A DNA stretch of 64,000 nt from DATAOG01 sp963757395 (GCA_963757395.1 CAVWRK010000003.1:806001-870000); one strand, 5' to 3'. Counted from the first letter of the stretch, positions 32,165 to 41,376 are shown. Notes: a model not told the origin generated them from the sequence alone. Made by a program: numbers and translations.

Positions 32165-33805
32165 ATGAGCAGGGATACGGTCGAGCAGATCATCAGCCGC
32201 TTCGGCTCGCAGCAGCGGGTCGCGGAACTGCTGGGCATCTGGCAGACCGCGGTCAGCGGCTGGGTGCGCCGGGGCGCGATCCCGAGCAGGAGACAGGAGC
32301 AGCTGTTAAGGATTGCCCAACGCGAGGGTGTCAGTCTCTCGCCCGCGGACTTTTTCGCCGCCGCGGACCTCGGAGCCGGGCCGGCGCCGGCGAACGGTTC
32401 GGGCGCCGGTCTGGCCGCTGCCAACGTCCACGTGATCCCGGCGAGGGTCGAGCCGGCCGGCGTCAACCCGACCAGTGTCAACCGAAGAGGCGCGTTGATG
32501 AACGACACCGCCAAGGTCATTCCGTTGAGCGGCGAGGCCGCCGCGCCGGCGCCGGTGAGCGCGCCCGGCAAGGACCTGTACGAGGTCGGCACGATCCCGC
32601 CTTTGGGCCACGTGCCCAAGAACATGTATGCCTGGGCGATCCGGCGCGAGCGCCACGGCGAGCCGGGCACAGCGATGCAGCAGGAGGTGGTGCCGACGCC
32701 CTCGCTCGACAGCGACGAGGTCCTGGTCATGGTGATGGCCGCGGGCGTCAACTACAACGGCATCTGGGCAGCGCTCGGCAAGCCGGTATCGGTGTTCGAC
32801 GTCCACAAGGCCGAGTACCATGTCGCGGGCTCGGATGCCGCCGGCATCGTCTGGGCGACAGGATCCAGGGTCAGGCGCTGGCAGGTCGGCGACCAGGTGG
32901 TCGTGCACTGCAACCAGGACGACGGCGACGACGAGGAGTGCAACGGCGGCGACCCGATGAATTCTCCGTCCCAGCGGATCTGGGGCTACGAGACCCCGGA
33001 CGGCTCGTTCGCGCAGTTCTGCCGGGTCCAGTCGCGCCAGTTGATGCCGCGGCCGCGCCATCTGACCTGGGAGGAGAGCGGCTGCTATGTGTTAACACTT
33101 GCGACCGCCTACCGCATGCTGTTCGGGCACCCGCCCCACAGCCTGAAGCCAGGCGATAACGTGTTGGTCTGGGGCGGGGCCGGTGGCCTCGGCTCGATGG
33201 CGGTCCAGGTGATCGCCGCCTCGGGCGCCAACGCGATCGCCGTGATCTCGGACGAGGACAAGCGCGAGTTCGTGCTCTCGCTCGGCGCCAGGGGTGCGAT
33301 CAACCGCAGCCAGTTCGACTGCTGGGGCCAGCTGCCGGACATCGACGATGCCGAGGGCTACGCCCTCTACATGAAGAAGGTCCGGGAATTCGGCAAGGCG
33401 ATCTGGGCGATCACCGGCAAGGGCAACGATGTCGACACCGTGTTCGAGCACCCGGGCGAGGCGACCTTCCCGGTCTCGGCCTTCGTCGTCAAGCGCGGCG
33501 GCATGGTCGTGATCTGCGCCGGCACCTCGGGCTACAACCTGACCCTCGATGCGCGCTTCCTGTGGATGCGCCAAAAGCGCATGCAGGGCAGCCATTTCGC
33601 CAACCTGAAGCAGGCGAGCGCTGCCAATCAGATGGTCATCACGCGCAAGGTCGACCCCTGCATGTCGGAGGTGTTCGCCTGGCACGACATCCCGCGCGCC
33701 CATGACAAGATGCGCCGGAACCAGCACAAGCCCGGCAACATGGCGGTGCTGGTCCAGGCCAGGCGGCCGGGCCTGCGCACCCTCGAGGACACGATCGAGG
33801 CCTGA
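32165..33805 (+). CDS. ccr: Crotonyl-CoA carboxylase/reductase with an N-terminal helix-turn-helix domain
   Basis: One open frame of 546 residues from ATG 32165. Residues 1-64 (SRFGSQQRVAELLGIWQTAV then SGWVRRGAIPSRRQEQLLRI) fit a Cro/YdaS-like helix-turn-helix. An Ala/Gly/Pro-rich linker follows to about 111. Residues 112-546 are a full Ccr: KDLYEVGTIPPLGHVPKNMY, the MDR NADPH site VWGGAGGLGSMAVQVI and HFANLKQASAANQMVITRKV. Ccr makes ethylmalonyl-CoA from crotonyl-CoA, CO2 and NADPH. ATG 32498 (MNDTAKVIPL) has GAAGAGG 7 bases upstream, so a separate Ccr could also be made. No stop lies between. Confidence 0.88.
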   Translation: MSRDTVEQIISRFGSQQRVAELLGIWQTAVSGWVRRGAIPSRRQEQLLRIAQREGVSLSPADFFAAADLGAGPAPANGSGAGLAAANVHVIPARVEPAGVNPTSVNRRGALMNDTAKVIPLSGEAAAPAPVSAPGKDLYEVGTIPPLGHVPKNMYAWAIRRERHGEPGTAMQQEVVPTPSLDSDEVLVMVMAAGVNYNGIWAALGKPVSVFDVHKAEYHVAGSDAAGIVWATGSRVRRWQVGDQVVVHCNQDDGDDEECNGGDPMNSPSQRIWGYETPDGSFAQFCRVQSRQLMPRPRHLTWEESGCYVLTLATAYRMLFGHPPHSLKPGDNVLVWGGAGGLGSMAVQVIAASGANAIAVISDEDKREFVLSLGARGAINRSQFDCWGQLPDIDDAEGYALYMKKVREFGKAIWAITGKGNDVDTVFEHPGEATFPVSAFVVKRGGMVVICAGTSGYNLTLDARFLWMRQKRMQGSHFANLKQASAANQMVITRKVDPCMSEVFAWHDIPRAHDKMRRNQHKPGNMAVLVQARRPGLRTLEDTIEA

Positions 33806-33846
33806 GCTTTTTGGCACTTTTCACGATTGTTTCGAGGAGCGACGCG

Positions 33847-35508
33847 ATGGCGGAGGCCGGGCAGGGTCGGCGCGCGGAGCCGCTGCTGCGGCTGACCGCC
33901 CAGGCGGTGCGCGCGGCGGGCGCGCTGCTGGACCACGCGACCGGCGCGGTCCGCGAGCTGGTCAGCCGCGATGGCGCCCTCGACCCGGAGCTGCTGGCGC
34001 GCGAGCAGCACGCGGTCCACGGCCTTGCCTGGCTCGCGACCAGCGTCGAGGCGGTCCGCCAGCTGGATGGCTGGGCGCGGCGGCTCGATGGCGCGGGCTC
34101 GCTGGGCGAGCTCGAGCTGGACCTGCTGGCGGTGGCGTCAGGCGAGTATCTGGCAAGGATTCTGGGCGGCATCCCGATGAGCCAGGGCGAGACCGTCCGA
34201 CTCGCGGCGCTCGGCGTCGACCCGGCGGCGAGCGGACGTTTCGGCCAGGGCGCGGTCGCCGAGCTGATCCGGGATGGCAACACTGCGGCGAGGCGGGCCC
34301 GGCTGGCCGCGGTGATCGCGGAGGGCCGGTTCGGCGACCGGGGTCTCGGCGACGACACGCTCGAGCTGATCCGCGAGCAGTTCCGGCGCTTCGCCGAGGA
34401 GCAGGTGCGGCCGCACGCGCAAGGCTGGCACGCACGCGACGAGCTGATCCCGCAGCCGGTGGTCGACGCGGTCGCCGGGCTCGGCGTGTTCGCCCTGACG
34501 ATCCCGGAACAGCACGGCGGGCTCGGCCTCGGCAAGGCCGCGATGTGCGTGGTCACCGAGGAGCTGTCGCGCGGCTACATCGGGGTCGGTTCGCTCGGCA
34601 CCCGCTCGGAGATCGCGGCCGAGCTGATCGGCCAGGCCGGCACCGCGGCCCAAAAGGCCCGCTATCTGCCGAAGATCGCGTCGGGCGAGATCCTGCCGAC
34701 CGCGGTCTTCACCGAACCCAACACCGGCTCCGACCTCGCCTCGCTCCAGACCCGCGCGGCCCTCGACGGCGAGCGGTACCGGGTCCATGGCGCCAAGACC
34801 TGGATCACCCACGCCGCGCGCGCCGACCTGATGACCATCCTGTGCCGGACCGATCCCGGCCAGCCCGGCTACCGCGGCCTCTCGATCCTGCTCGCCGAGA
34901 AGCCGCGCGGCACCGAAGCCGAGCCGTTCGGGGTCGCGGGCCTCGCCGGCGAGGAGATCCCGGTGCTCGGCTATCGCGGCATGAAGGAATACACGCTCGC
35001 CTTCGACGGCTTCGCGGTGCCGGCGGACGGCCTGCTCGGCGGCGTCCCGGGCCAGGGCTTCAAGCAGCTGATGGCGACCTTCGAGTCCGCGCGGATCCAG
35101 ACCGCGGCGCGCGCGGTCGGGGTCGCCCAGAGCGCGCTCGATCAGGGCCTCGCCTACGCTCGCGAGCGGGTCCAGTTCGGCCAGCCGATCTACGGCTTCC
35201 CGCGGGTCGCCGACAAGCTCGTGTGGATGGCGGTCGAGATCATGGTCGCGCGCCAGCTGACCCTGTTCGCCGCGCGCGAGAAGGATGCCGGGCACCGCTG
35301 CGATCTCGAGGCCGGCATGGCCAAGCTGCTCGCCGCCCAGGTCGCCTGGAGCGCCGCCGACAACGCCCTCCAGATCCACGGCGGCAACGGCTACGCGCTC
35401 GAATATCCGATCAGCCGGATCTTCTGCGACGCGCGCATCCTTAACATCTTCGAGGGCGCGGCCGAGATCCAGGCCCAGATCATCGCCCGCCGCCTGCTCG
35501 ACGGCTGA
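33847..35508 (+). CDS. mcd: (2S)-Methylsuccinyl-CoA dehydrogenase
   Basis: A 553-residue acyl-CoA dehydrogenase-family flavoprotein from ATG 33847 with GAGGAG at about 33834. The N-terminal extra domain of about 150 residues is a feature of Mcd. The core has AVFTEPNTGSDLASLQTRAA, YRVHGAKTWITHAARADLMT, the catalytic region FESARIQTAARAVGVAQSAL and IHGGNGYALEYPISRIFCDA. It oxidises methylsuccinyl-CoA to mesaconyl-CoA. It is 41 bp after ccr, and with ecm gives three consecutive steps of the ethylmalonyl-CoA pathway. Confidence 0.94.
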   Translation: MAEAGQGRRAEPLLRLTAQAVRAAGALLDHATGAVRELVSRDGALDPELLAREQHAVHGLAWLATSVEAVRQLDGWARRLDGAGSLGELELDLLAVASGEYLARILGGIPMSQGETVRLAALGVDPAASGRFGQGAVAELIRDGNTAARRARLAAVIAEGRFGDRGLGDDTLELIREQFRRFAEEQVRPHAQGWHARDELIPQPVVDAVAGLGVFALTIPEQHGGLGLGKAAMCVVTEELSRGYIGVGSLGTRSEIAAELIGQAGTAAQKARYLPKIASGEILPTAVFTEPNTGSDLASLQTRAALDGERYRVHGAKTWITHAARADLMTILCRTDPGQPGYRGLSILLAEKPRGTEAEPFGVAGLAGEEIPVLGYRGMKEYTLAFDGFAVPADGLLGGVPGQGFKQLMATFESARIQTAARAVGVAQSALDQGLAYARERVQFGQPIYGFPRVADKLVWMAVEIMVARQLTLFAAREKDAGHRCDLEAGMAKLLAAQVAWSAADNALQIHGGNGYALEYPISRIFCDARILNIFEGAAEIQAQIIARRLLDG

Positions 35509-35551
35509 TACCACCGCCAGCACGCCCCCGGAATGGACGCCATGCACAACA

Positions 35552-35579
35552 AGACGGACGGTGCACGCACCGTCCGTCT
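35552..35579. terminator. Bidirectional hairpin terminator between mcd and the OmpA gene
   Basis: AGACGGACGGTG (35552-35563) and CACCGTCCGTCT (35568-35579) form a perfect 12-bp stem with a 4-base loop. It lies between the convergent mcd and OmpA-family genes. Only a weak T-rich tail follows. Confidence 0.65.
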
Positions 35580-35672
35580 CGTTCCGTCAACAACCGTTCG
35601 CCGCGGTGACCTGCCCGGGTTCGATCCGGCAGGCCGCTCGAGGGCGAACCGCGAGGCAGAGCCGCGCCGGCT

Positions 35673-36278
35673 CTACCGCTTGAAGTCGATCGTCGTGCGG
35701 CGGTTGGCCTGATCCGGCGTGTTGTCCGGGGTCTGGACCGCCAGATTGGTCTCGCCGAAGGCTTCGGTGGTCACGATGTGCGCCGGGATACCCGACTTGA
35801 CCAGCTCGGCCGCGACGGTATTGGCGCGCCGCTGCGACAGCTGCATGTTGTAGTCGGGCGGGCCGGCGGTGTCGGTATGGCCGGCAACCGTGATGCCGCC
35901 CAGCTCGCGACCCTTGATGTCGGTGATGATGCTGTTGAGGGTCGACTCTGCACTCGGATTGAGATTGGCCTTGTCGAAGTCGAAGTAGACCACGCCGCTT
36001 GCGGGCAGCGGCGGAGGCGCCGCCGGTTCGATCTGCGCGATCGGCTGCGCCATCGCCTCGGGGCAGTCGTAGGTGTGGACGGTGTTGACCGGGTCCTCCG
36101 GGTTGCCCTTCTCGAAGACCGTATTGTCGGCCGAATCGACCAGGACGCTGCAGATGCGGTCCGGCCCCGAGCCGAACACGCCGAACATTTCCTCTTGCGC
36201 CAGACTCGGCTGCGAGGCCCCGACCGACAAGGCCAGCACGGCCACGGCCGCCGAGCAGGTGATGGCTAAGCGAAGCAT
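35673..36278 (-). CDS. OmpA-family peptidoglycan-binding protein
   Basis: A 201-residue exported protein from ATG 36278. The signal peptide MLRLAITCSAAVAVLALSVG runs to SLAQ with cleavage near 28. A short N-terminal part with two Cys (RICSVL and YDCPEA) is followed by a Pro/Ala-rich linker and the OmpA domain: VVYFDFDKANLNPSAESTLN, VAGHTDTAGPPDYNMQLSQR and RANTVAAELV. The domain binds diaminopimelate in peptidoglycan, so the protein probably sits in the periplasm or outer membrane. The last residues RRTTIDFKR are typical. The 285-bp gap beyond its start shows no clear sites. Confidence 0.92.
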   Translation of the reverse strand: MLRLAITCSAAVAVLALSVGASQPSLAQEEMFGVFGSGPDRICSVLVDSADNTVFEKGNPEDPVNTVHTYDCPEAMAQPIAQIEPAAPPPLPASGVVYFDFDKANLNPSAESTLNSIITDIKGRELGGITVAGHTDTAGPPDYNMQLSQRRANTVAAELVKSGIPAHIVTTEAFGETNLAVQTPDNTPDQANRRTTIDFKR

Positions 36279-36563
36279 GGAATGATCCCCTTTCTCACGT
36301 TGTCGAACCCACCCGCGAGGTCTCATGAGCCTCTGTCTTGGCACCAGCCCGATCCACCTTTGCGGCCGACCTGCGCAGACCATGTCATCGTTCGGTCGCA
36401 CCAAGTCAACAAGCTTCCGTGCTGTGGTACATTGCTCTGGCGTCGAGGGCAAGTATACACTTTGCTAACCTTGCCCGCGGCGCGCCCTTTTGCGTAACCG
36501 CATACGCACGAAGCTGCCCCGGACCGTGCGCCGGATCGGCGACGAGAAAGCGACCCCAAGCCC

Positions 36564-37757
36564 ATGGACGATCCCCTCGGTGCGTTCGTGCCCCATGGCC
36601 AGATCGAGATCGAGGGCGCCGCCCGCGGCCCGCTCGCGGGCGCGACCTTCGCGGTCAAGGACATCTTCGACGTTGCCGGCACGGTCACCGGCCGGGGCAA
36701 TCCCGACTGGCTGGCCACCCATCCGGCGGCGACCCGCCACGCGCCCGCCGTCCAGGCGCTGCTCGATGCCGGCGCCCGGCTGGTCGGCAAGACCATCACC
36801 GAGGAGCTGGCGTTCAGCATCGTCGGCACCAACCCGCACTACGGCACGCCCAGGAACGTCGCGGCCCCCGGCCGGGTCCCCGGCGGCTCGTCGAGCGGCT
36901 CGGCGGCCGCGGTCGGCGGCGGCCTGGTCGATCTGGCGCTGGGCAGCGACACCGGCGGCTCGGTGCGGGTGCCGGCGAGCTACAACGGCATCTATGGCAT
37001 GCGCCCGAGCCACGGCCGGATCAGCCTCGCGGGCGTCATGCCGCTGGCACCCAGCTTCGACACGGTCGGCTGGTTCGCGCGCGACCCGGCGCCGTTCGTG
37101 ACCGCCGGCCGGGTTCTCCTGGACGATGGCGAAAGCGCGCGCCGGCCAGGGCGCCTGCTGGTCGCAGAGGATGCTTTCGAGCGCGCGGGCAGCGACGTCG
37201 CGAACGCGCTCGGCCCGGCGATCCGGGCGGTCGAGGCCCGGCTCGGCGAGGCCCGGCCGGTGACCGTGAGCGCCGACGGGCTGGATGCCTGGTACGCGGT
37301 GTTCCGCACCCTGCAGGCGGCCGAGGCCTGGGCCGAGCACGGGCCCTGGCTCGAGCAGGCGAAGCCCCGGATCGGGCCCTATCTGGCGGAGCGCCTGCGA
37401 CTCGCCGCGACCGTGACCGCGGCCGAGGTCGCCGGTGCCCAGGCGGCGCGTGCCCGGATCCGCGAGCGCCTCGACCAGCTGCTCGAGGATGACGTGATCC
37501 TGCTCCTGCCGAGCGCGGCCGGACCGGCGCCCAGGATCGACGCGCCCATGGCCGAGCACGAGCGGGTGCGGGCCCGGACCATCGGGATCACCTGCATCGC
37601 CTCGCTCGGCGGCCTGCCGCAGCTCAGCCTGCCGCTCGGCCGGCTGCCCGAGGGACCGCTCGGACTGTCGCTGATGGCCGGGCGCGGCCGGGATACGCTG
37701 CTGCTCGACCTGCTTGCCGGCCCGCTCGCCGCGTTGCGACAACCGGTCGCTGGTTGA
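36564..37757 (+). CDS. Amidase-signature family hydrolase
   Basis: A 397-residue amidase from ATG 36564. The catalytic triad of the amidase signature family is visible: Lys32 in GATFAVKDIFDVAGTVTG, the cis-Ser in VPGGSSSGSAAAVGGGL and the nucleophile Ser in GSDTGGSVRVPASYNGIYGM. It is shorter than GatA and lacks the GatCAB gene context, so a stand-alone amide hydrolase is likely. IDAPMAEHERVRARTIG near 315 is typical of the AtzF/AtzE-like branch. The natural substrate is unknown. Confidence 0.9.
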   Translation: MDDPLGAFVPHGQIEIEGAARGPLAGATFAVKDIFDVAGTVTGRGNPDWLATHPAATRHAPAVQALLDAGARLVGKTITEELAFSIVGTNPHYGTPRNVAAPGRVPGGSSSGSAAAVGGGLVDLALGSDTGGSVRVPASYNGIYGMRPSHGRISLAGVMPLAPSFDTVGWFARDPAPFVTAGRVLLDDGESARRPGRLLVAEDAFERAGSDVANALGPAIRAVEARLGEARPVTVSADGLDAWYAVFRTLQAAEAWAEHGPWLEQAKPRIGPYLAERLRLAATVTAAEVAGAQAARARIRERLDQLLEDDVILLLPSAAGPAPRIDAPMAEHERVRARTIGITCIASLGGLPQLSLPLGRLPEGPLGLSLMAGRGRDTLLLDLLAGPLAALRQPVAG

Positions 37758-37820
37758 GGGCGCGGTGCCGGAGGGTATGACTGCGGCCGTGCCAAAACAA
37801 GATCAAGCAGGGAGACGGGT

Positions 37821-38261
37821 ATGAGGCGCCTCTTGATGGCTTCGGTGCTGGCGGCGCTGGCGATCGCGCCGGCGGCCGGGGCAGCCGAGCACGAGGTTCA
37901 GATGCTGTCCAAGGGTCCCGAGGGCCAGGTCAACTGGTTCCAGCCGCCGATCGTCCACGCCGAGCCCGGCGACACGATCCATTTCGTGGCCACCGACAAG
38001 GGCCACAACAGCACTTCGCTCGTGGTCCCCGAAGGCGGCGAGACCTGGAGCGGCAAGCTCAGCCAGGACGTCTCGGTGACCCTGACCGTGCCCGGCCTCT
38101 ACGCGTACAAATGCACGCCGCATTTCGGCCTCGGCATGATGGGTCTGATCGCGGTCGGGGATCCCTCGGTCAATCTCAAGGCGGTCGAGAGCGCCCGCTA
38201 TCCGGGGAAGGCCAAGACCACGCTCGCCGGGCTCCTGAAGCAGTTGAACGCGTCGAACTAG
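37821..38261 (+). CDS. Pseudoazurin, periplasmic blue-copper protein
   Basis: A 146-residue exported cupredoxin. The signal peptide MRRLLMASVLAALAIAPAAG ends near AAGAAEHEV. Mature-chain copper ligands are His in TDKGHNSTSL and Cys, His and Met in YKCTPHFGLGMMGLIAVG. Pseudoazurins carry electrons to denitrification enzymes such as nitrite or nitrous oxide reductase or to cytochrome oxidases. No denitrification gene is nearby; the cbb3 oxidase 19 kb away is the only visible partner. Terminal helices (SARYPGKAKTTLAGLLKQLN) are typical of the family. Confidence 0.93.
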   Translation: MRRLLMASVLAALAIAPAAGAAEHEVQMLSKGPEGQVNWFQPPIVHAEPGDTIHFVATDKGHNSTSLVVPEGGETWSGKLSQDVSVTLTVPGLYAYKCTPHFGLGMMGLIAVGDPSVNLKAVESARYPGKAKTTLAGLLKQLNASN

Positions 38262-38481
38262 GCCAGGCGCCGGCCGACCGGTCGCGCCGAACGCGTCGGC
38301 AAGTCGACGACCGGGCTCTCGGAGCCTGGTGCGCGCCCTTGGGACTGTTGCTTCTTCGCCGTCTGGTTTACGATCCGGCAAGGGATGAGTGGCATAAAGG
38401 CGATGCCGCGAGGCGTTGGCGCCGCGCGCGAGACCGGACAACTCCCTTGCAGCGGCCCGACAGCTCCGAGAGCCAGATCCA

Positions 38482-39681
38482 ATGAGCAAGCAGGCCCAGA
38501 TCCAGGCCCAGAGCCCGGCGAAGATCAACGTCGGGGTGATCGGCACTGGTTTCGTTGCCCGCCACTTCACCTACGAGCTGGAACGCCGGCCGGGCTACCG
38601 GCTGGCCAAGGTGCTGACCCGCCGGCCGCTCGACCGCTGCCCGGACTTCCCGCGCGAGGACGCGCTGACCGAATCGCTCGACGCCCTGATCGCGGCCAGC
38701 GACGTGGTCTTCGAATGCACCGGCGACGCCTTCTATGCCGCCCGCACCATCCCGCGCGTGCTGGAAGCAGGCCGGCCGGTGGTGACCCTGAACGCCGAGT
38801 TCCACGCCACGATCGGCTCGCACTTCGTCGAGCGCGGCCTCCTGAGCGAGGCCGAGGGCGACCAGCCGGGCTGTCTCGCGGCGCTGGCCGAAGATGCCGT
38901 CGCGACCGGCTTCGCGCCGCTGGTCTACGGCAACATGAAGGCGTTCTTGAACCGCAACCCGAGCCCTGAGGACATGCGCTACTGGGCCGAGCGCCAGGAC
39001 TACTCGATCGAGATGGTGACCTCGTTCACCGATGGCACCAAGGTCCAGATCGAGCAATGCCTGGTCGCCAATGGCCAGGGCGCCGGGATCGCCAAGGAGG
39101 ACCTGATCGGCCTCGAGACCGGTGACCTCAAGGTCGCGGCGGCCGAGCTCGGCGCCGCCGCCGACCGGCTCGGCCACCCGATCAGCGAGTACATCCTGGA
39201 CCGCGGCCTGCAGCACGGCGTGTTCATCGTCGCCCGCCACGATGAGCGCCAGGCGACGCCCTTGCGCAACTTCAAGCTCGGCGACGGCCCCTACTACGTC
39301 CTGATCAAGGACTACTGCCTGGTCCACCTCGAGGTGTTCAAGACCCTCGAGCGGGTCGTGCGCCAGCGCCGGCCGCTGCTCAACAACGGCGTTCTGCCGC
39401 GGGTCAGCGTCGCCAGCATCGCCAAGCGCGCGCTCAAGCCGGGCGAGGTGATCGAGCGCGGCTGCGGCAGCTTCGAATTGCGCGGCACCTGCGTCAACAT
39501 CGCCGACCGGCCGGGTCACGTGCCGATCTGCCTCGCCAGCCGGATGCACGTCCAGCGGCGGGTCGAGCCGGGCCAGCTGCTGACCATGGCCGACGTCGAG
39601 CTGCCCGAGACCGAGGCGCTCGCCGCCTGGCAGGCGATCGAGCGGCGGGTCCTCGAGCCCGAGCGCGCGGTCGCCCGCTGA
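38482..39681 (+). CDS. NAD(P)-binding homoserine dehydrogenase-like protein with a C-terminal SAF domain
   Basis: A 399-residue protein from ATG 38482 (MSKQAQIQAQSPAKINVGVI). The Rossmann motif is VGVIGTGFVARHFTYELERR and the oxidoreductase core includes VVFECTGDAFYAARTIPRVL. The C-terminal SAF domain is seen in SVASIAKRALKPGEVIERGC and QRRVEPGQLLTMADVELPET. SAF-domain dehydrogenases of this type sit with nucleotide-sugar genes, as here before rfbC. The reaction is not established. It appears to start the four-gene plus-strand cluster. Confidence 0.83.
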   Translation: MSKQAQIQAQSPAKINVGVIGTGFVARHFTYELERRPGYRLAKVLTRRPLDRCPDFPREDALTESLDALIAASDVVFECTGDAFYAARTIPRVLEAGRPVVTLNAEFHATIGSHFVERGLLSEAEGDQPGCLAALAEDAVATGFAPLVYGNMKAFLNRNPSPEDMRYWAERQDYSIEMVTSFTDGTKVQIEQCLVANGQGAGIAKEDLIGLETGDLKVAAAELGAAADRLGHPISEYILDRGLQHGVFIVARHDERQATPLRNFKLGDGPYYVLIKDYCLVHLEVFKTLERVVRQRRPLLNNGVLPRVSVASIAKRALKPGEVIERGCGSFELRGTCVNIADRPGHVPICLASRMHVQRRVEPGQLLTMADVELPETEALAAWQAIERRVLEPERAVAR

Positions 39682-39761
39682 GCTGGCCGCGCCGGTCACG
39701 ACCCGGCGCCAGGCACCCCCCTGTCCGCCGCGCACCCTTTGCCCCAAGCCAGTGAGGCCCG

Positions 39762-40322
39762 ATGGAGATCAAGGCGACCGCCATCCCGGACGTGAAGGTG
39801 ATCGTGCCGGCGCGTTACGGCGATCACCGCGGCTTCTTCTCCGAGGTGTACAACCGGCAGGCCCTCGCGGAGGCCGGGATCGACGTCGAGTTCGTCCAGG
39901 ACAACCACTCCTATTCGGCCCAGAGCGGTACGCTGCGCGGGCTCCACTTCCAGCGCCCGCCGGCGACCCAGACCAAGCTTTTGCGCGTGCTGCGAGGGGC
40001 TGTGGTCGACGTCGCGGTCGACTGCCGGCTCGGCTCGCCGACCTTCGGCGAGCACGTGATGGTCGAGCTGTCGGCCGCGGTCGGCAATCAGATCCTCTGT
40101 CCCAAGGGGTTCGCCCACGCCACGCTCACGATGGCGCCGGATACCGAGATCACCTACAAGGTCGACGCCTACTACGCCCCCAACCGCGACCTCGGCGTGC
40201 GCTTCGACGACCCCGATCTCGCGATCGCCTGGCCGATCCCGGCCAGCCAGCTGGTGCTGTCGGACAAGGACCGGAACCTGCCGTGGTTCCGCGACCTGCC
40301 GGCGGTGTTCACCTATCCCTGA
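39762..40322 (+). CDS. rfbC: dTDP-4-dehydrorhamnose 3,5-epimerase family protein
   Basis: A 186-residue cupin-fold protein. Family segments are IVPARYGDHRGFFSEVYNRQ, QDNHSYSAQSGTLRGLHFQR with the catalytic His, and FAHATLTMAPDTEITYKVDA. It would epimerise C3 and C5 of a dTDP-4-keto sugar. It is followed after 25 bp by an epimerase/dehydratase and then rfbA. Because no standard rfbB or rfbD is here, the end product may not be rhamnose. Confidence 0.92.
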   Translation: MEIKATAIPDVKVIVPARYGDHRGFFSEVYNRQALAEAGIDVEFVQDNHSYSAQSGTLRGLHFQRPPATQTKLLRVLRGAVVDVAVDCRLGSPTFGEHVMVELSAAVGNQILCPKGFAHATLTMAPDTEITYKVDAYYAPNRDLGVRFDDPDLAIAWPIPASQLVLSDKDRNLPWFRDLPAVFTYP

Positions 40323-40347
40323 TCGCTCAGCAAGGAAGGACGTTCCC

Positions 40348-41376
40348 ATGGAGCGCGTTCTCGTGACCGGCGCCGGCGGCTACATCGGCACCTCGCTCGT
40401 GCCGATGCTGCTCGCCCAGGGCTACAAGGTGCGGGCGCTCGACCGCTTCTTCTTCGGCCGCAAAGTGCTGCCCGAGCACGAGCAGCTGGAGCTGATCAAG
40501 GCCGACAGCCGGCGGCTCGAGCCCGCCTATTTCGAGGGCGTCGACCACGTCATCGACCTGGTCGCGATCTCCAACGACCCGAGCGGCGAGCTGTTCCAGG
40601 ATGCGACCTACCAGATCAACCACGAATCCCGGGTGCATTGCGCCACCCTCGCCAAGGCGGCAGGCGTCAAGCGCTATGTCCTGCCGTCGTCCTGCAGCCT
40701 CTACGGCTTCCAGGAGCCGGGCGTGATCTGCTCCGAGAGCCATCCGACCAACCCGCTCACCACCTACGCCAAGGCCAACGAGATGGCCGAGCAGGGCGTG
40801 CTGCCGCTGGCCGACGACCAGTTCTGCGTCGTCGTCCTGCGCCAGGCCACGGTCTATGGCTACAGCCCGCGCATGCGCTTCGATCTGGCGATCAACGGCA
40901 TGACCTATGGCGCCTGGAAGACCGGCGTCCTGCCGCTGATGCGCGATGGCAGCCAGTGGCGGCCGATGGTCCACGTGCGCGACACCGCGAGCGCCCAGAT
41001 CTTCATGCTCAAGGCGCCGCGCGCCAAGGTCAACGGCCAGCTGTTCAACATCGGCTCGGCCGCCAACAACTACCAGCTCGGGCCGCTCGCCGAGACCGTC
41101 TGCGAGGTCCTGCCCAAGCCGGTCAAGATCGACTGGTACGGCGATGTCGACCACCGCTCCTACCAGGTCAGCTTCGACAAGGTCGAGGCGCTCGGCTGGA
41201 AGGCGAAGCATACCGCGCGCGACGGCGCCCTCGAGATCTACGAGAAGCTCGAAGCCGGCGCCGTCGACAAGACCACCGAGACGATCACGCTCGAGTGGTA
41301 CAAGATGCTGACGAAATGGCATCAGATCATCAAGGAGGTCGAGCTGCACGGTGGCATCGTCAACATCAACTTCTAG
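40348..41376 (+). CDS. NAD-dependent nucleotide-sugar epimerase/dehydratase
   Basis: A 342-residue extended short-chain dehydrogenase. The NAD site is VTGAGGYIGTSLVPMLLAQG at residues 6-25, and the catalytic Ser region is VLPSSCSLYGFQEPGV with Tyr-x3-Lys in NPLTTYAKANEMAEQG. LRQATVYGYSPRMRFDLAIN is typical of the family. The C-terminal half is divergent, with NYQLGPLAETVCEVLPKPVK. It probably acts on the sugar nucleotide supplied by RfbA. The specific reaction cannot be assigned. Confidence 0.85.
   Translation: MERVLVTGAGGYIGTSLVPMLLAQGYKVRALDRFFFGRKVLPEHEQLELIKADSRRLEPAYFEGVDHVIDLVAISNDPSGELFQDATYQINHESRVHCATLAKAAGVKRYVLPSSCSLYGFQEPGVICSESHPTNPLTTYAKANEMAEQGVLPLADDQFCVVVLRQATVYGYSPRMRFDLAINGMTYGAWKTGVLPLMRDGSQWRPMVHVRDTASAQIFMLKAPRAKVNGQLFNIGSAANNYQLGPLAETVCEVLPKPVKIDWYGDVDHRSYQVSFDKVEALGWKAKHTARDGALEIYEKLEAGAVDKTTETITLEWYKMLTKWHQIIKEVELHGGIVNINF

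Noticed and set aside
36279..36563. Possible promoter for the OmpA gene with TTGACT near 36405
   Set aside because: No acceptable -10 box at the right distance was found.
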